A stretch of DNA of 64,000 bases from an uncultured Dehalococcoidia bacterium (GTDB lineage: Bacteria > Chloroflexota > Dehalococcoidia > Lucifugimonadales > G958296245). Positions 16,031 through 24,142 of the stretch are shown piece after piece; positions within the stretch are counted from its first letter, which is position 1, and each line of letters begins with the position of its first letter. A program made the position numbers and the translations under genes. The stretch covers positions 2,036,197 through 2,100,196 of the forward strand of contig OY282458.1 in NCBI GenBank assembly GCA_958296245.1. Direction: 5' to 3'. The notes under the pieces are model-generated. The model saw only the letters and a list, made by a program, of their open reading frames with translations. It had not been told where the DNA came from and ran no database searches.

Positions 16031-17626
16031 ATGACGACTGCACGACGGAGACGGAAGACCCCCGGCGCGGACGCCGAATCGAGCAGCGGCGCTTTGACAG
16101 GCTACGAGGCCGATCTCTGGCTGATGGCCGACGCGCTGCGGGGCAGCATGGACGCCGCCGAGTACAAGCACGTCGTGCTCGGCCTCATCTTCCTCAAGTA
16201 CATCTCCGACGCCTTCGAGGAAGCCTACGTCAAGCTGGAGGCTGAGCGGGACCAGGGCGCCGACCCCGAGGACATGGACGAGTACCTCGGCAAGAACATC
16301 TTCTGGGTGCCGCAGGAGGCGCGCTGGCCGCACCTCAAGAAGCAGGCGCGGCAGCCGACCATCGGCCAGCTGGTGGACGACGCCATGGCCGCCATCGAGC
16401 GGGACAACCCGACGCTCAAGGACGTGCTGCCCAAGGACTACGCCCGCCCTGCCCTGGACAAGGCCCGCCTCGGCCAGCTCATCGACCAGATTACCAACAT
16501 CCGGGTGGGGGACGCGGAAGCCCGCTCCAAAGACGTGCTGGGCCGGGTGTACGAGTACTTCCTATCCCAGTTCGCCAGCGCCGAGGGCAAGAAGGGCGGC
16601 GAGTTCTACACCCCGCGCTGCGTGGTCAAGCTCCTCGTGGAGATGCTGGAACCCTACCAGGGCCGCGTTTACGACCCATGCTGCGGCTCCTCCGGCATGT
16701 TCGTCCAGTCGATGGAGTTCATCCATGCCCACGCCACCGGCAACGGCAACGGGGGCAGGGCGCGAGGTGACATCTCCATCTGGGGACAGGAATCCAACCA
16801 CACCACTTGGCGGCTGGCCAAGATGAACCTGGCCATCCGGGGCATCGAGGGGCAGATAGCCCACGGCGACAGCTTCCACAACGACCGCCACCCAGACCTG
16901 AAGGCCGACTACATCCTGGCCAATCCCCCCTTCAACGTCTCCGACTGGGGCGGCGAGCAGCTGATCGACGACAGGCGATGGCAGTACGGCGTGCCGCCAA
17001 GGGGCAATGCCAACTTCGCCTGGGTGCAGCACATGGCCCATCACCTGGCGCCCCGGGGCACGGCCGGCTTCGTCCTTGCCAACGGCTCCATGTCGTCGAA
17101 CCAGTCGGGAGAGGGCAAGATACGGAAGAACCTCATCGAGGCGGACTTGGTGGACTGCATGGTGGCCCTGCCCGGCCAGCTCTTCTACTCCACGCAGATA
17201 CCCGTCTGCCTCTGGTTCCTGGCCAGGGACCGCAGAGGCGGCAAAGACCGAGACCGGCGGGGCGAGGTGCTGTTCATCGACGCCCGCAAGCTGGGCCGCA
17301 TGGTGGACCGCACACACCGGGAACTGACCGGCGGCGACGTCGCCCGCATCGCAGACGCTTACCGCGCATGGCGCGCCGCGCCTGACGCCGGCGAGTACGC
17401 CGACGTGCCCGGTTTCTGCAAGAGCGCGGCGCTGGAGGATGTCCGCAAGCACGGCCACGTCCTCACCCCGGGCCGCTACGTCGGCGCGGAGCCGCAGGCG
17501 GACGACGGCGAACCCTTCGCGGAGAAGATGACCCGCCTCACCATCGAGTGGCGGGAGCAGCAGACGGAGGCGCGGCGGCTGGACGCGGAGATAGCGGCGA
17601 ACCTGGAACGGCTGGGGTTTGGATGA
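16031..17626 (+). CDS. hsdM: Type I restriction-modification DNA methyltransferase subunit HsdM
   Basis: The 531-residue protein has the N-terminal helical HsdM domain ([25 protein letters not shown] region). The N6-adenine methyltransferase core has motif I DPCCGSSG at 215-222 and catalytic NPPF at 298-301, and full length is typical. It methylates adenine in the bipartite site read by HsdS and is needed for restriction by HsdR. A purine-rich GAGGGGG lies upstream of the ATG. The last ~18 codons ([19 protein letters not shown]) recur at 18666-18730 downstream of a toxin-antitoxin cassette, evidence that the cassette was inserted at this gene's end. Confidence 0.95.
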   Translation: MTTARRRRKTPGADAESSSGALTGYEADLWLMADALRGSMDAAEYKHVVLGLIFLKYISDAFEEAYVKLEAERDQGADPEDMDEYLGKNIFWVPQEARWPHLKKQARQPTIGQLVDDAMAAIERDNPTLKDVLPKDYARPALDKARLGQLIDQITNIRVGDAEARSKDVLGRVYEYFLSQFASAEGKKGGEFYTPRCVVKLLVEMLEPYQGRVYDPCCGSSGMFVQSMEFIHAHATGNGNGGRARGDISIWGQESNHTTWRLAKMNLAIRGIEGQIAHGDSFHNDRHPDLKADYILANPPFNVSDWGGEQLIDDRRWQYGVPPRGNANFAWVQHMAHHLAPRGTAGFVLANGSMSSNQSGEGKIRKNLIEADLVDCMVALPGQLFYSTQIPVCLWFLARDRRGGKDRDRRGEVLFIDARKLGRMVDRTHRELTGGDVARIADAYRAWRAAPDAGEYADVPGFCKSAALEDVRKHGHVLTPGRYVGAEPQADDGEPFAEKMTRLTIEWREQQTEARRLDAEIAANLERLGFG

Positions 17627-17645
17627 ACACGTCGGAGGAAGAACG

Positions 17646-17900
17646 ATGATTCGGCCAACCGAAGTAGAACCACGAGACGGATACCGCGTCTGGCTCCGAT
17701 ACTCGGACGGGGCCGCAGGTGAGATAGACCTGTATTACCTAGCAGGCCGTGGCGTGTTCGAAGCCTGGAACGACCCGGCCTGCTTCGCGAAAGTTCGTAT
17801 AGCGCCGTCCGGAGGGGTCGCCTGGGGAGAGGACATTGAGCTCTGCCCGGATGCCCTCTACATGCAGCTCACCGGCAAGTCCGTCGAGGCGGCAACTTGA
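17646..17900 (+). CDS. DUF2442-type small protein
   Basis: The 84-residue product has the DUF2442 pattern: an early V-P-DGY-VWLRYSDG, then GEIDL, LAGRGVFEAW, and GGVAWGEDIELCPDALY. Family members are small cytoplasmic proteins often encoded beside DUF4160 partners and suspected to be antitoxins. No DUF4160 gene is adjacent here. The ATG at 17646 follows GGAGGAAGAACG, so it is preferred to the frame start at 17619. It lies 19 bp downstream of hsdM. Confidence 0.8.
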   Translation: MIRPTEVEPRDGYRVWLRYSDGAAGEIDLYYLAGRGVFEAWNDPACFAKVRIAPSGGVAWGEDIELCPDALYMQLTGKSVEAAT

Positions 17901-17942
17901 GGCCGCGCCCCGGAGTGACTATAATCTAGCCAGACTGTCTAG
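17897..17942 (+). promoter_or_regulatory. Promoter and palindromic operator of the Phd/PIN module
   Basis: TTGAGG (17897-17902) and TATAAT (17920-17925) are separated by 17 bp. Immediately downstream, 17926-17942 is an imperfect palindrome (CTAGCCAG-A-CTGTCTAG, 7 of 8 positions paired). It lies just before the antitoxin start, the usual place for an autoregulatory antitoxin operator. Confidence 0.65.
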
Positions 17943-17953
17943 CCGGAGGACTC

Positions 17954-18208
17954 ATGACCGATTGGAGTTTGCAGGACGCCAAGAACCGCTTCAGCGCCGT
18001 GGTCGATGCCGCATTGAACGGCTCTCCTCAATTGGTAACCAGGAGGGGCCAACCCGCCGTCGTAGTGCTGTCGGTGGGAGAGTATGAGCGCCTCCGCAAC
18101 TTTGAAAAAGCGAACTTGCCGACGCTGGCCGAGCTCTTGCTCGCCATGCCGCAGGATGACGGGGGATTCGAGCGGCTGCCCCTGCCGGCACGGCCCTTGG
18201 ACCTCTGA
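17954..18208 (+). CDS. Phd/YefM-family antitoxin
   Basis: The 84-residue product starts WSLQDAKNRFSAVVDAAL and continues with VTRRGQPAVVVLSVGEYERL, the standard Phd/YefM DNA-binding fold. The acidic, proline-rich C-terminal tail is typical of the toxin-neutralising segment. It binds and neutralises the downstream PIN toxin and should repress the operon through the palindrome at 17926-17942. GGAGG precedes the ATG. Its stop overlaps the toxin ATG (TGATG), which implies coupled translation. Confidence 0.9.
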   Translation: MTDWSLQDAKNRFSAVVDAALNGSPQLVTRRGQPAVVVLSVGEYERLRNFEKANLPTLAELLLAMPQDDGGFERLPLPARPLDL

Positions 18209-18612
18209 TGTTTCTGCTCGACACCGACGTCCTGTCGGCCTTGCGAAGACGAGAGCGGCATCCCGGCGTGGTCCGGTGGCTGGAAGCCCAACAGACGGTG
18301 GACTTATACCTGAGCGTAATATCGGTGGGTGAAATAACCAAAGGAATCGTCCAACAGGAGCGCAGCAACCCATCCTTTGCGCGGGAGTTGACCGTCTGGC
18401 TGGCCCGATTGCTCACGTGGTACGGAGACCGGGTCTTGGGTGTCGACGCGCCCACAGCCCGCCGGTGGGGGCGCCTGTCCGGGTCCCTTGGGCGCGACGG
18501 CGCAGACCTGATAATTGCCGCCACGGCGCTGGAACACGGCCTAACCGTGGTGACCCGCAACGTCAGGCACTTCGAGCCGACGGGCGTTCAGGCCCTCGAT
18601 CCTTTCGGGTAA
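18208..18612 (+). CDS. PIN-domain VapC-type toxin
   Basis: The 134-residue protein has the PIN-domain acidic residues: D in FLLDTDVLSALRR, E in SVISVGEITKG, D in DGADLIIAATALEHG, and a terminal TRNVRHFEPTGV segment. VapC-type toxins are magnesium-dependent RNases that cut tRNA or rRNA. It pairs with the overlapping Phd-type antitoxin. The pair and the DUF2442 gene lie between hsdM and a duplicated hsdM tail. Confidence 0.92.
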   Translation: MFLLDTDVLSALRRRERHPGVVRWLEAQQTVDLYLSVISVGEITKGIVQQERSNPSFARELTVWLARLLTWYGDRVLGVDAPTARRWGRLSGSLGRDGADLIIAATALEHGLTVVTRNVRHFEPTGVQALDPFG

Positions 18613-18652
18613 GAAACCGATCTCCAAAGGCAATATCAGGACCGACCCGCTC

Positions 18653-18730
18653 ATGACTATCGAAGAGGCGCGGCGGCTGGACGCGGAGATAGCGGCGGAC
18701 CTGGCGCGGCTGGGGTTTGGGAAGGGATAA
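18653..18730 (+). pseudogene. Duplicated 3' end of hsdM
   Basis: A 25-codon frame ([25 protein letters not shown]) matches the last ~18 codons of HsdM almost perfectly at DNA level (18666-18720 versus 17569-17623). It therefore marks the far side of a ~1-kb insertion carrying DUF2442 and the Phd/PIN genes, or the remnant of a second hsdM. Confidence 0.8.
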
Positions 18731-18887
18731 CAGCCTTCCCAAAATCTCAACTGACTCCCCTAGTGGATTTACCCCCTCCGTCATTCCCGCGAACGCGGGG
18801 ATCCATCCCCGACGGGTGCATCACTACGACCCAGGAGGCAGTTCGTTACGCCGCTCCTCGGGGTTGGCCGATGGGGTGACTTGGCCC

Positions 18888-18916
18888 TTGACAGCATATT
18901 GGGAACACTGTACTTT
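18888..18916 (+). promoter_or_regulatory. Promoter upstream of higBA
   Basis: TTGACA (18888-18893) is followed after 17 bp by TACTTT (18911-18916). An AT-rich stretch with TGTAGT repeats follows before higB, a plausible operator region for HigA. Confidence 0.6.
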
Positions 18917-18947
18917 GTAGTCAATTGGGAGGCTATAACATCCTGTA

Positions 18948-19241
18948 GTGCGGATCATATCAAAAAGAGCGCTTCGGAAATTCTGGGAGAGCCATCCGGA
19001 ATCCGAGCAACCGCTACGTGCATGGCATCGGGAGGTGAAACAAGCGGATTGGCCTACGCCGGCTCATGTCAAGGAGCGATACCCCAACGCCAGTATAGTT
19101 GGTGGAGACCGGGTGGTATTCCGAATCCGGCGCAATGACTATCGAATCGTGGCGAGGGTGTCCTATCCGGGGCGGATTGTGTACATACGGTTTGTGGGCA
19201 CCCATAGAGAGTACGACCGCATCGATGCAGAGGAGGTGTGA
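18948..19241 (+). CDS. higB: HigB-type toxin (RelE superfamily mRNA interferase)
   Basis: The 97-residue basic protein begins MRIISKRALRKFWE, has the WHREVKQADWPTPAHVK segment, and ends with VFRIRRNDYRIVARV, RIVYIRFVGTHREYDRID. This is the complete HigB fold, ending with the catalytic-region histidine and tyrosine. HigB-type enzymes cut mRNA on the ribosome. The toxin gene precedes its antitoxin gene, the usual order for higBA. A TTGACA promoter lies 55 bp upstream. Confidence 0.9.
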   Translation: MRIISKRALRKFWESHPESEQPLRAWHREVKQADWPTPAHVKERYPNASIVGGDRVVFRIRRNDYRIVARVSYPGRIVYIRFVGTHREYDRIDAEEV

Positions 19242-19243
19242 AC

Positions 19244-20479
19244 ATGGCACAAATACGGGCGATTCGCTCGGAAGAGGACTATGACGCTGCGCTGGCCCGG
19301 ATCACCGAACTTATGGACGCACTGTCCGGGCAGGTAGAGGATGCGGACGACCCCAACCAGGTCGAACTTGATGTTCTGGCGGACTTGGTGGAACTATATG
19401 AGGGTCGGCGCCACCCCATCGGTCTTCCCGACCCTGTTTCCGCCATCATGTTCCGAATGGACCAGGCCAACCTGACCTCACGCGACCTTACGCCCTTCAT
19501 CGGGAGCCGGGCTAAAGTCTCGGAGGTGCTTTCGGGGAAACGGGTCATCACCATGTCCATGGCCCGCGCGCTCCACCGCCACTTGGGAATACCCGCCGAC
19601 GTCCTCTTGCAGGAACCGGGCGCCAGCTTGCCGGACACACCACCGGGCCTCGAGTTCACCAGATTTCCCCTCAAGGCTATGGCCAATGCCGGTTGGATTC
19701 CCCACGTCCAAAACCTGAAGGACCAGGCGGAAGAGTTGGTCACTGGCCTGATGGAGCGGGCTGGCGGGCGGGCATTCGCCGCCGCTCCTCTGTACCGCAA
19801 GAACGATAGCCGGAGAATCAACGCCCAGACCGACGATTACGCCCTCAGGGCGTGGTGCTGGCAGGTATTGGCCCAAGCTAAGGAGAAGCCGCCCCTCATC
19901 GAGTACCAGACCGGCGCGGTTAGCCCGCAACTCCTCCGGCAGGTCGCGCAATTCAGTGTATTGGAAGACGGCCCAGCGCATGCCAAGAAATTCCTGGCCC
20001 AGCATGGCGTCGGCCTTGAGTACGTGAAGCATCTGCCCAGAACTCATCTCGACGGCTCGGCGCTGCGGCTTCCCGACGGAAGGCCGGTAATCGGCCTGAC
20101 TCTGCGTTATGACCGGATAGACAACTTCTGGTTCACCCTGTTGCACGAATTGGGCCACGTGGGGCTGCACCTGGACGATTGCAGCGGCGAGGTCGGATTC
20201 GTGGACGACCTCAGCCTGCGCGGTGTTGAATCCGGCCGAGGGGACACCAAGGAGCAGGAGGCGGACCAACAAGCGCAGGATGCCCTGATCCCGCAGGAGA
20301 TATGGGACGCCGGCGTGATCCTGAAAAACCCGGCGCCCATGGCGGTGCTGCAAATGGCATCGAAGGCTGATGTCCACCCGGCGATCATTGCCGGGCGCGT
20401 CCGCCATGAGTTGGACAACTACCGCCTCCTGTCCCAGTTCGTAGGCAGCGGCCAGGTGCGGCGGCAGTTCGAGAATTGA
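19244..20479 (+). CDS. HigA-like antitoxin fused to an ImmA/IrrE-type metallopeptidase domain
   Basis: The ~411-residue protein is far longer than an ordinary HigA (~100-130 residues). Residues 1-140 hold the HigA N-terminal helices and an HTH (LTSRDLTPFIGSRAKVSEVLSGKR). The C-terminal half contains HELGHVGLH, the HExxH zinc site of M78/ImmA peptidases, and a downstream helical tail with EQEADQQAQD. It likely neutralises HigB and represses the operon. The peptidase may make it self-cleaving or stress-responsive (inference). GGAGG precedes ATG 19244, which lies 2 bp after the higB stop. Confidence 0.85.
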   Translation: MAQIRAIRSEEDYDAALARITELMDALSGQVEDADDPNQVELDVLADLVELYEGRRHPIGLPDPVSAIMFRMDQANLTSRDLTPFIGSRAKVSEVLSGKRVITMSMARALHRHLGIPADVLLQEPGASLPDTPPGLEFTRFPLKAMANAGWIPHVQNLKDQAEELVTGLMERAGGRAFAAAPLYRKNDSRRINAQTDDYALRAWCWQVLAQAKEKPPLIEYQTGAVSPQLLRQVAQFSVLEDGPAHAKKFLAQHGVGLEYVKHLPRTHLDGSALRLPDGRPVIGLTLRYDRIDNFWFTLLHELGHVGLHLDDCSGEVGFVDDLSLRGVESGRGDTKEQEADQQAQDALIPQEIWDAGVILKNPAPMAVLQMASKADVHPAIIAGRVRHELDNYRLLSQFVGSGQVRRQFEN

Positions 20480-20501
20480 GCCACGAGAAAGGAGAATACT
20501 C

Positions 20502-20804
20502 ATGCCAAGATATGGGCGAAAGTCATCGCGCAGCGCCTCTGGCAATAAGCGCAGCGTGCGAGGGTACACCCTCCGGGGCCGAAACGGGCGCATCAATTAT
20601 ATTGGGGTATCGAACAACCCTGACCGCCGCGCGGCTGAACACAAGAAGGATGGAAAGCGCGGCTCCATGAAGGTCGAGACGCGGTCAATGTCGCGCGAGT
20701 CTGCGCGGCGATGGGAGTCTGGCAGACTCGCAACCTACCGGAGAAACAACGGCGGCAAGAACCCGCCGGCTAACAAGTCCCGAAGCGGTAGATGGCCGTT
20801 CTAG
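20502..20804 (+). CDS. Small GIY-YIG nuclease-like protein
   Basis: The 100-residue basic product has YTLRGRNGRINYIGVSNNPDRR followed by AAEHKKDGKRG and a conserved ESARRWESGRLATYR. This matches the GIY-YIG core: first tyrosine, YIG, arginine and a later glutamate. It is little more than the catalytic domain. Such stand-alone domains occur in defence islands and near R-M systems. A role as accessory nuclease is inference. It lies 22 bp after the HigA-like gene. Confidence 0.6.
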   Translation: MPRYGRKSSRSASGNKRSVRGYTLRGRNGRINYIGVSNNPDRRAAEHKKDGKRGSMKVETRSMSRESARRWESGRLATYRRNNGGKNPPANKSRSGRWPF

Positions 20805-20818
20805 GAAAGGGAGACTTC

Positions 20819-21064
20819 ATGACAGTCCAGGAGCTAATCCGTCTGCTGCAAACGTACCCGCCCGACCTGCGCGTGGTCGTCAACGGCTACGAGGACGGCT
20901 ACGATGATCTGTCGCCAGAGCAGGTAACCCCAGCAGAGATAAGCCTGGGCACAGGCACTCACGATTGGGAGGGCGCGCATGGAGACGCCCGCGATCTGAA
21001 CAGGGAAGCGGCTGGCGGCGTTGAGGTGGTCGATGCGCTGGTGTTGCAGCGGGCGTCCAATTGA
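20819..21064 (+). CDS. Small hypothetical protein
   Basis: The 81-residue acidic product starts MTVQELIRLLQTYPPDLRV and contains VVNGYEDGYDDLSPEQV. Proteins with this beginning are common small genes of unknown function in mobile and R-M regions. GGGAGA upstream of ATG 20819 supports this start over the open frame from 20792. Confidence 0.6.
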   Translation: MTVQELIRLLQTYPPDLRVVVNGYEDGYDDLSPEQVTPAEISLGTGTHDWEGAHGDARDLNREAAGGVEVVDALVLQRASN

Positions 21065-21153
21065 CGTCAGAGAGCTTCCACCGCGAGACCGAGCGGGACT
21101 ACGTGGTAGTGCAGAAGGGAGTAGTGGACGAGTCGGAGGTTGAGAGTGGGTGA
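21061..21153 (+). CDS. Possible 30-codon gene between the small hypothetical gene and hsdS
   Basis: A TTG overlapping the preceding stop (TTGA) opens a 30-residue acidic frame (LTSESFHRETERDYVVVQKG...) that ends 8 bp inside the likely hsdS start. The overlaps at both ends would suit translational coupling. No family was recognised and chance is a real alternative. Confidence 0.3.
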   Translation: MTSESFHRETERDYVVVQKGVVDESEVESG

Positions 21154-22471
21154 GTGGCGAGAGGTGACGATGGGGGATGTCTGCGAATTCCGTGCAGGGT
21201 CAGTTTTCAAACTACAGTACCAGGGGCAGGATGCAGGTGATTATCCGTTTATCAAGGTCAGTGACATGAATCTGCCAATGAACAGAGTCAACATCCATGG
21301 CGCAAACAACTGGATCAATCATAGCGTCGCTGATGCACTAAAAGCCCAACCACTTCCACCTGATACGATAGTCTTTGCCAAGATTGGAGAGGCACTGAAG
21401 CACAATCGGCTTCGAATGCTCGTTCAAGCCACCGCCATTGACAACAATATGATGGGGGCCATTCCCAGTCCAAGGTTGGTTGACCCTCGGTTCTTATACT
21501 ATGCGATGCATCAATTCGATTTTGGCGAGTTGTCTTCTGGAACTGCGCTTCCATACCTCACCGTTGCCTCACTGGCTGAGCTCGCTCTGAGACTCCCGCC
21601 CCTGGCCGAGCAGCGGGCCATCGCCCACGTGCTGGGGACGCTGGACGACAAGATCGAGCTGAACCGGCGAATGAACGAGACGCTGGAGGCGATGGCGCGG
21701 GCGCTGTTCAAGTCCTGGTTCGTGAACTTCGACCCGGTGCGCGCCAAGATGCAGGACCGCGACACGGGCCTGCCGCCGGACGTCGCCGCGCTGTTCCCGG
21801 ACCGGCTGGTGGACTCGGAGCTGGGGGAGATCCCGGAGGGGTGGGAGGTGAAGGCGTTGGGGGATGTGGCAAGTATCACTAGGGGGCGTTCCTATAGGCG
21901 GGTTGACTTATCGGAATCGAACGTTGCCCTAGTCACGTTGAAGTCCTTTGCCCGCGGCGGTGGTTATCAACCTGATGGCTTGAAGCCATACTCCGGGCCT
22001 TACAAGCCAGAGCAGATCGTAGAATCTGGCGACGTAGTGGTTTCCTGTACGGACGTGACGCAAGCCGGGGATGTGATTGGGCGTTCGGCCCTGGTTCGAC
22101 GGAGTCCAATGTACCAGACGCTGGTTGCGTCATTGGATTGCTTGATCCTCCGTCCAAGACCTTATACAGTCACTCAGGTGTTTCTTTACCTGCTTGGGAG
22201 GAGTGAGCAGTTCGCCGCTTATATGTATAACCATACAACAGGTACGACGGTACTGCATCTTGCCCCAAATGCGGTGTTGGGCTATTTGATTGCCCTGCCT
22301 TCTGTTCCGCTCGTCCGCGCATTTACTGATCTTGTCATCCAAATGATGAGGAAAATCGAGATGGCGGAGTTGGAATGTGAAAACCTAGCCGCCCTGCGGG
22401 ATGCGTTGTTGCCGAGGCTGGTGTCGGGAGAGGTGAGGGTGAGGAGCACAGTGGAACGCTCCGGAGTGTGA
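21146..22471 (+). CDS. hsdS: Type I restriction-modification specificity subunit HsdS
   Basis: The ~441-residue protein has two target-recognition domains, each starting with a W-E/R-V-x-GD segment (WREVTMGDVCEF; WEVKALGDVASITRG). They are separated by the conserved spacer LPPLAEQRAIAHVLGTLDD-KIELNRRMNETLEAMA and followed by a second conserved helix. It sets the bipartite DNA site for the HsdM/HsdR complex. GTG 21146 is the likely start. By eye the two recognition domains are much less GC-rich than the conserved helices, the usual mark of domain exchange. It is separated from hsdM by 3.5 kb of TA and small genes. Confidence 0.93.
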   Translation: MGEWREVTMGDVCEFRAGSVFKLQYQGQDAGDYPFIKVSDMNLPMNRVNIHGANNWINHSVADALKAQPLPPDTIVFAKIGEALKHNRLRMLVQATAIDNNMMGAIPSPRLVDPRFLYYAMHQFDFGELSSGTALPYLTVASLAELALRLPPLAEQRAIAHVLGTLDDKIELNRRMNETLEAMARALFKSWFVNFDPVRAKMQDRDTGLPPDVAALFPDRLVDSELGEIPEGWEVKALGDVASITRGRSYRRVDLSESNVALVTLKSFARGGGYQPDGLKPYSGPYKPEQIVESGDVVVSCTDVTQAGDVIGRSALVRRSPMYQTLVASLDCLILRPRPYTVTQVFLYLLGRSEQFAAYMYNHTTGTTVLHLAPNAVLGYLIALPSVPLVRAFTDLVIQMMRKIEMAELECENLAALRDALLPRLVSGEVRVRSTVERSGV

Positions 22472-22475
22472 TCTG

Positions 22476-23051
22476 ATGAATCAAACTAGCGGGATTCCAC
22501 ATGGTGAAGGGCTAAAGCTACTTCGATTCATCATGGTCTTAAGTAGTATGTCTCCGTTGTTCATCCTATGGAGTATTCGCGGTGTCGATATAATTCCTGA
22601 CGTGTACTTCATTACCGGTTGCGTGGCGATGGCTATATTGCCAACAGGAATTCTGTTATTTCGAGAGTTCCTTGCTAAAAGACAGAACGACACTCGTTCA
22701 CTCGTGATAGGCAGAACAGAAGATCATCGCGGCCATGTTCTTGTTTATCTTTTCGCGATACTTCTCCCTTTCTATCGACAGAATGTAGATACATGGAGAG
22801 ATTTCTTCGCTCTCGTTGTTGCGTTACTGTTCATCTTGTTTCTGTTCTGGCATCTGAACTACCATTACATGAACATAATTTTTGCTGCACGAGGCTATCG
22901 CGTACTAAATATACTGCCTCCTGACGAAGATAATGAATACTCAAGCGTGACGAACTTTACTTTGATTACTCGTCGTACCACGGTGAGATCGAGTGAACGA
23001 GTAGTGGCGTACCGCTTGAGTAACATGGTCTATATGGAGAAGGGCAAGTGA
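22476..23051 (+). CDS. kwaA: Kiwa anti-phage system membrane protein KwaA-like
   Basis: The 191-residue protein has about four membrane segments (near residues 17-35, 44-62, 85-102 and 108-125) with the early LSSMSPLFILWSIR segment. The hydrophilic C-terminal third resembles KwaA. KwaA forms an inner-membrane complex that senses infection and works with KwaB. The downstream gene overlaps by 4 bp and is DUF4868-like, which supports the call. Base composition is visibly AT-richer than hsdM/hsdR, so recent acquisition is likely. It lies 4 bp after hsdS, inside the R-M locus. Confidence 0.75.
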   Translation: MNQTSGIPHGEGLKLLRFIMVLSSMSPLFILWSIRGVDIIPDVYFITGCVAMAILPTGILLFREFLAKRQNDTRSLVIGRTEDHRGHVLVYLFAILLPFYRQNVDTWRDFFALVVALLFILFLFWHLNYHYMNIIFAARGYRVLNILPPDEDNEYSSVTNFTLITRRTTVRSSERVVAYRLSNMVYMEKGK

Positions 23052-23962
23052 ATCTGAACTTTGACACTGAAAACGTTGAAGTAATAGAATTTGGGGCCGG
23101 TTGTCATCCTGATACGGGAAGAACGTTCGCTACTGTGCCTGTCCACCTGGGGGTACAACGCATCCTTCAAGACATGGTGATAGCCACTTGTCAAGAGATG
23201 ACGAAGGATGGGATGGAACCTCCATCTACTTTCGATCCAGCCGACAAGCACGCGAGCGTAGAGTATCTGACGTTGCCTATTGACGATGATCTGGCTGTTA
23301 GCGTCAAGACTCTTCACCAGGCGTCCAACCTACCCATTGCTGACAACTACTTGGATTGGATAACAAGATCTTTCTGCTATTTCGCACGGCTGTGGGATCA
23401 ACAAGGGAGACAATTGACCGCAATTCGACGAGCGACACAGTTCAAGGGTGCTCTCAGCAAACAACACCGTATACTGTCATGGAGTGGTGATCAACTTCGC
23501 ATAGTTGAAGGCCCAATTTTTCAACTTAACACCGATTTTGATGTTATAATGGACTCAGATTTAGTTCACATCATCCATCCGACTAGCTTTAAGATATTGG
23601 GGCAGATTAACAAAGCAATCGCGGAAGCCGTCCCTCGGAATATACAAGTGATTGAGAACAAAATCGGGTATATTAACTGGACCACGATAGAAGAGTACGC
23701 GGCCACACGCTCGCGGGCAGCAAATTTATTGGCTTCTATTCGTACTTATGGTCACGCAGATAACTTGGATCGAGTGGCCTTACTGGACCTATGCTCAAGA
23801 ACAGGAGTCGAGGTGAACGACTCTGGTAGTGAAATTATAGTTCCTGAGAATCAAGTGCTTGGCTTTCTCGAAGTCCTAGATCGCCGGAGATATGAAGTAA
23901 ATCTAGTAGCCAACGTTCCAGAGCAATTCAGAGCTCCCAGTCGGCAGAGGCTCGGCGGATAG
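23048..23962 (+). CDS. kwaB: Kiwa anti-phage system protein KwaB-like (DUF4868)
   Basis: The 304-residue soluble protein has the DUF4868/KwaB pattern. An N-terminal alpha/beta region is followed by YFARLWDQQGRQLTAIRRATQFKG, then IFQLNTDFDVIMDSDLVHII and HPTSFKILGQI. The C-terminal helical part ends with FLEVLDRRRYEVNL. KwaB acts with KwaA at the membrane and binds phage DNA-directed processes such as those of RecBCD. Its start overlaps the kwaA stop. It is followed after 7 bp by a truncated second copy of the hsdR start, so the Kiwa pair sits between hsdS and hsdR. Confidence 0.78.
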   Translation: MNLNFDTENVEVIEFGAGCHPDTGRTFATVPVHLGVQRILQDMVIATCQEMTKDGMEPPSTFDPADKHASVEYLTLPIDDDLAVSVKTLHQASNLPIADNYLDWITRSFCYFARLWDQQGRQLTAIRRATQFKGALSKQHRILSWSGDQLRIVEGPIFQLNTDFDVIMDSDLVHIIHPTSFKILGQINKAIAEAVPRNIQVIENKIGYINWTTIEEYAATRSRAANLLASIRTYGHADNLDRVALLDLCSRTGVEVNDSGSEIIVPENQVLGFLEVLDRRRYEVNLVANVPEQFRAPSRQRLGG

Positions 23963-23969
23963 GATCACA

Positions 23970-24107
23970 ATGACCACCGACACCGAGCAGGCCGCCCTCG
24001 ACTGGTTCGCTGGCCTGGGCTGGCGGATCGCGCCTGGGCCGGACATCGCACCTGACACGTCCGGCGCGGAGCGGGCCGACTATGTGCAGCCGACTATGTG
24101 CAGGTGA
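23970..24107 (+). pseudogene. Truncated duplicate of the hsdR 5' end
   Basis: A 45-codon frame begins MTTDTEQAALDWFAGLGWR and ends ...[14 protein letters not shown] before going out of register. It matches the first ~45 codons of the intact hsdR at 25150 very closely, including at DNA level. The original hsdR start was probably here. The 24143-24993 cassette now separates it from the complete gene. Confidence 0.85.
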
Positions 24108-24142
24108 GGACGGGGGAACGGAGCCCCTACGGAGGTAACAAT

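Larger units (their letters stand above)
18613..18947. other. Intergenic region with hsdM tail copy, interspersed repeat and higBA promoter
   Basis: This 335-bp gap between the PIN toxin and higB is described by the separate entries at 18653-18730 and 18888-18916. A CATTC-type palindromic element at about 18776-18812 lies between them. No other gene is visible. Confidence 0.6.
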
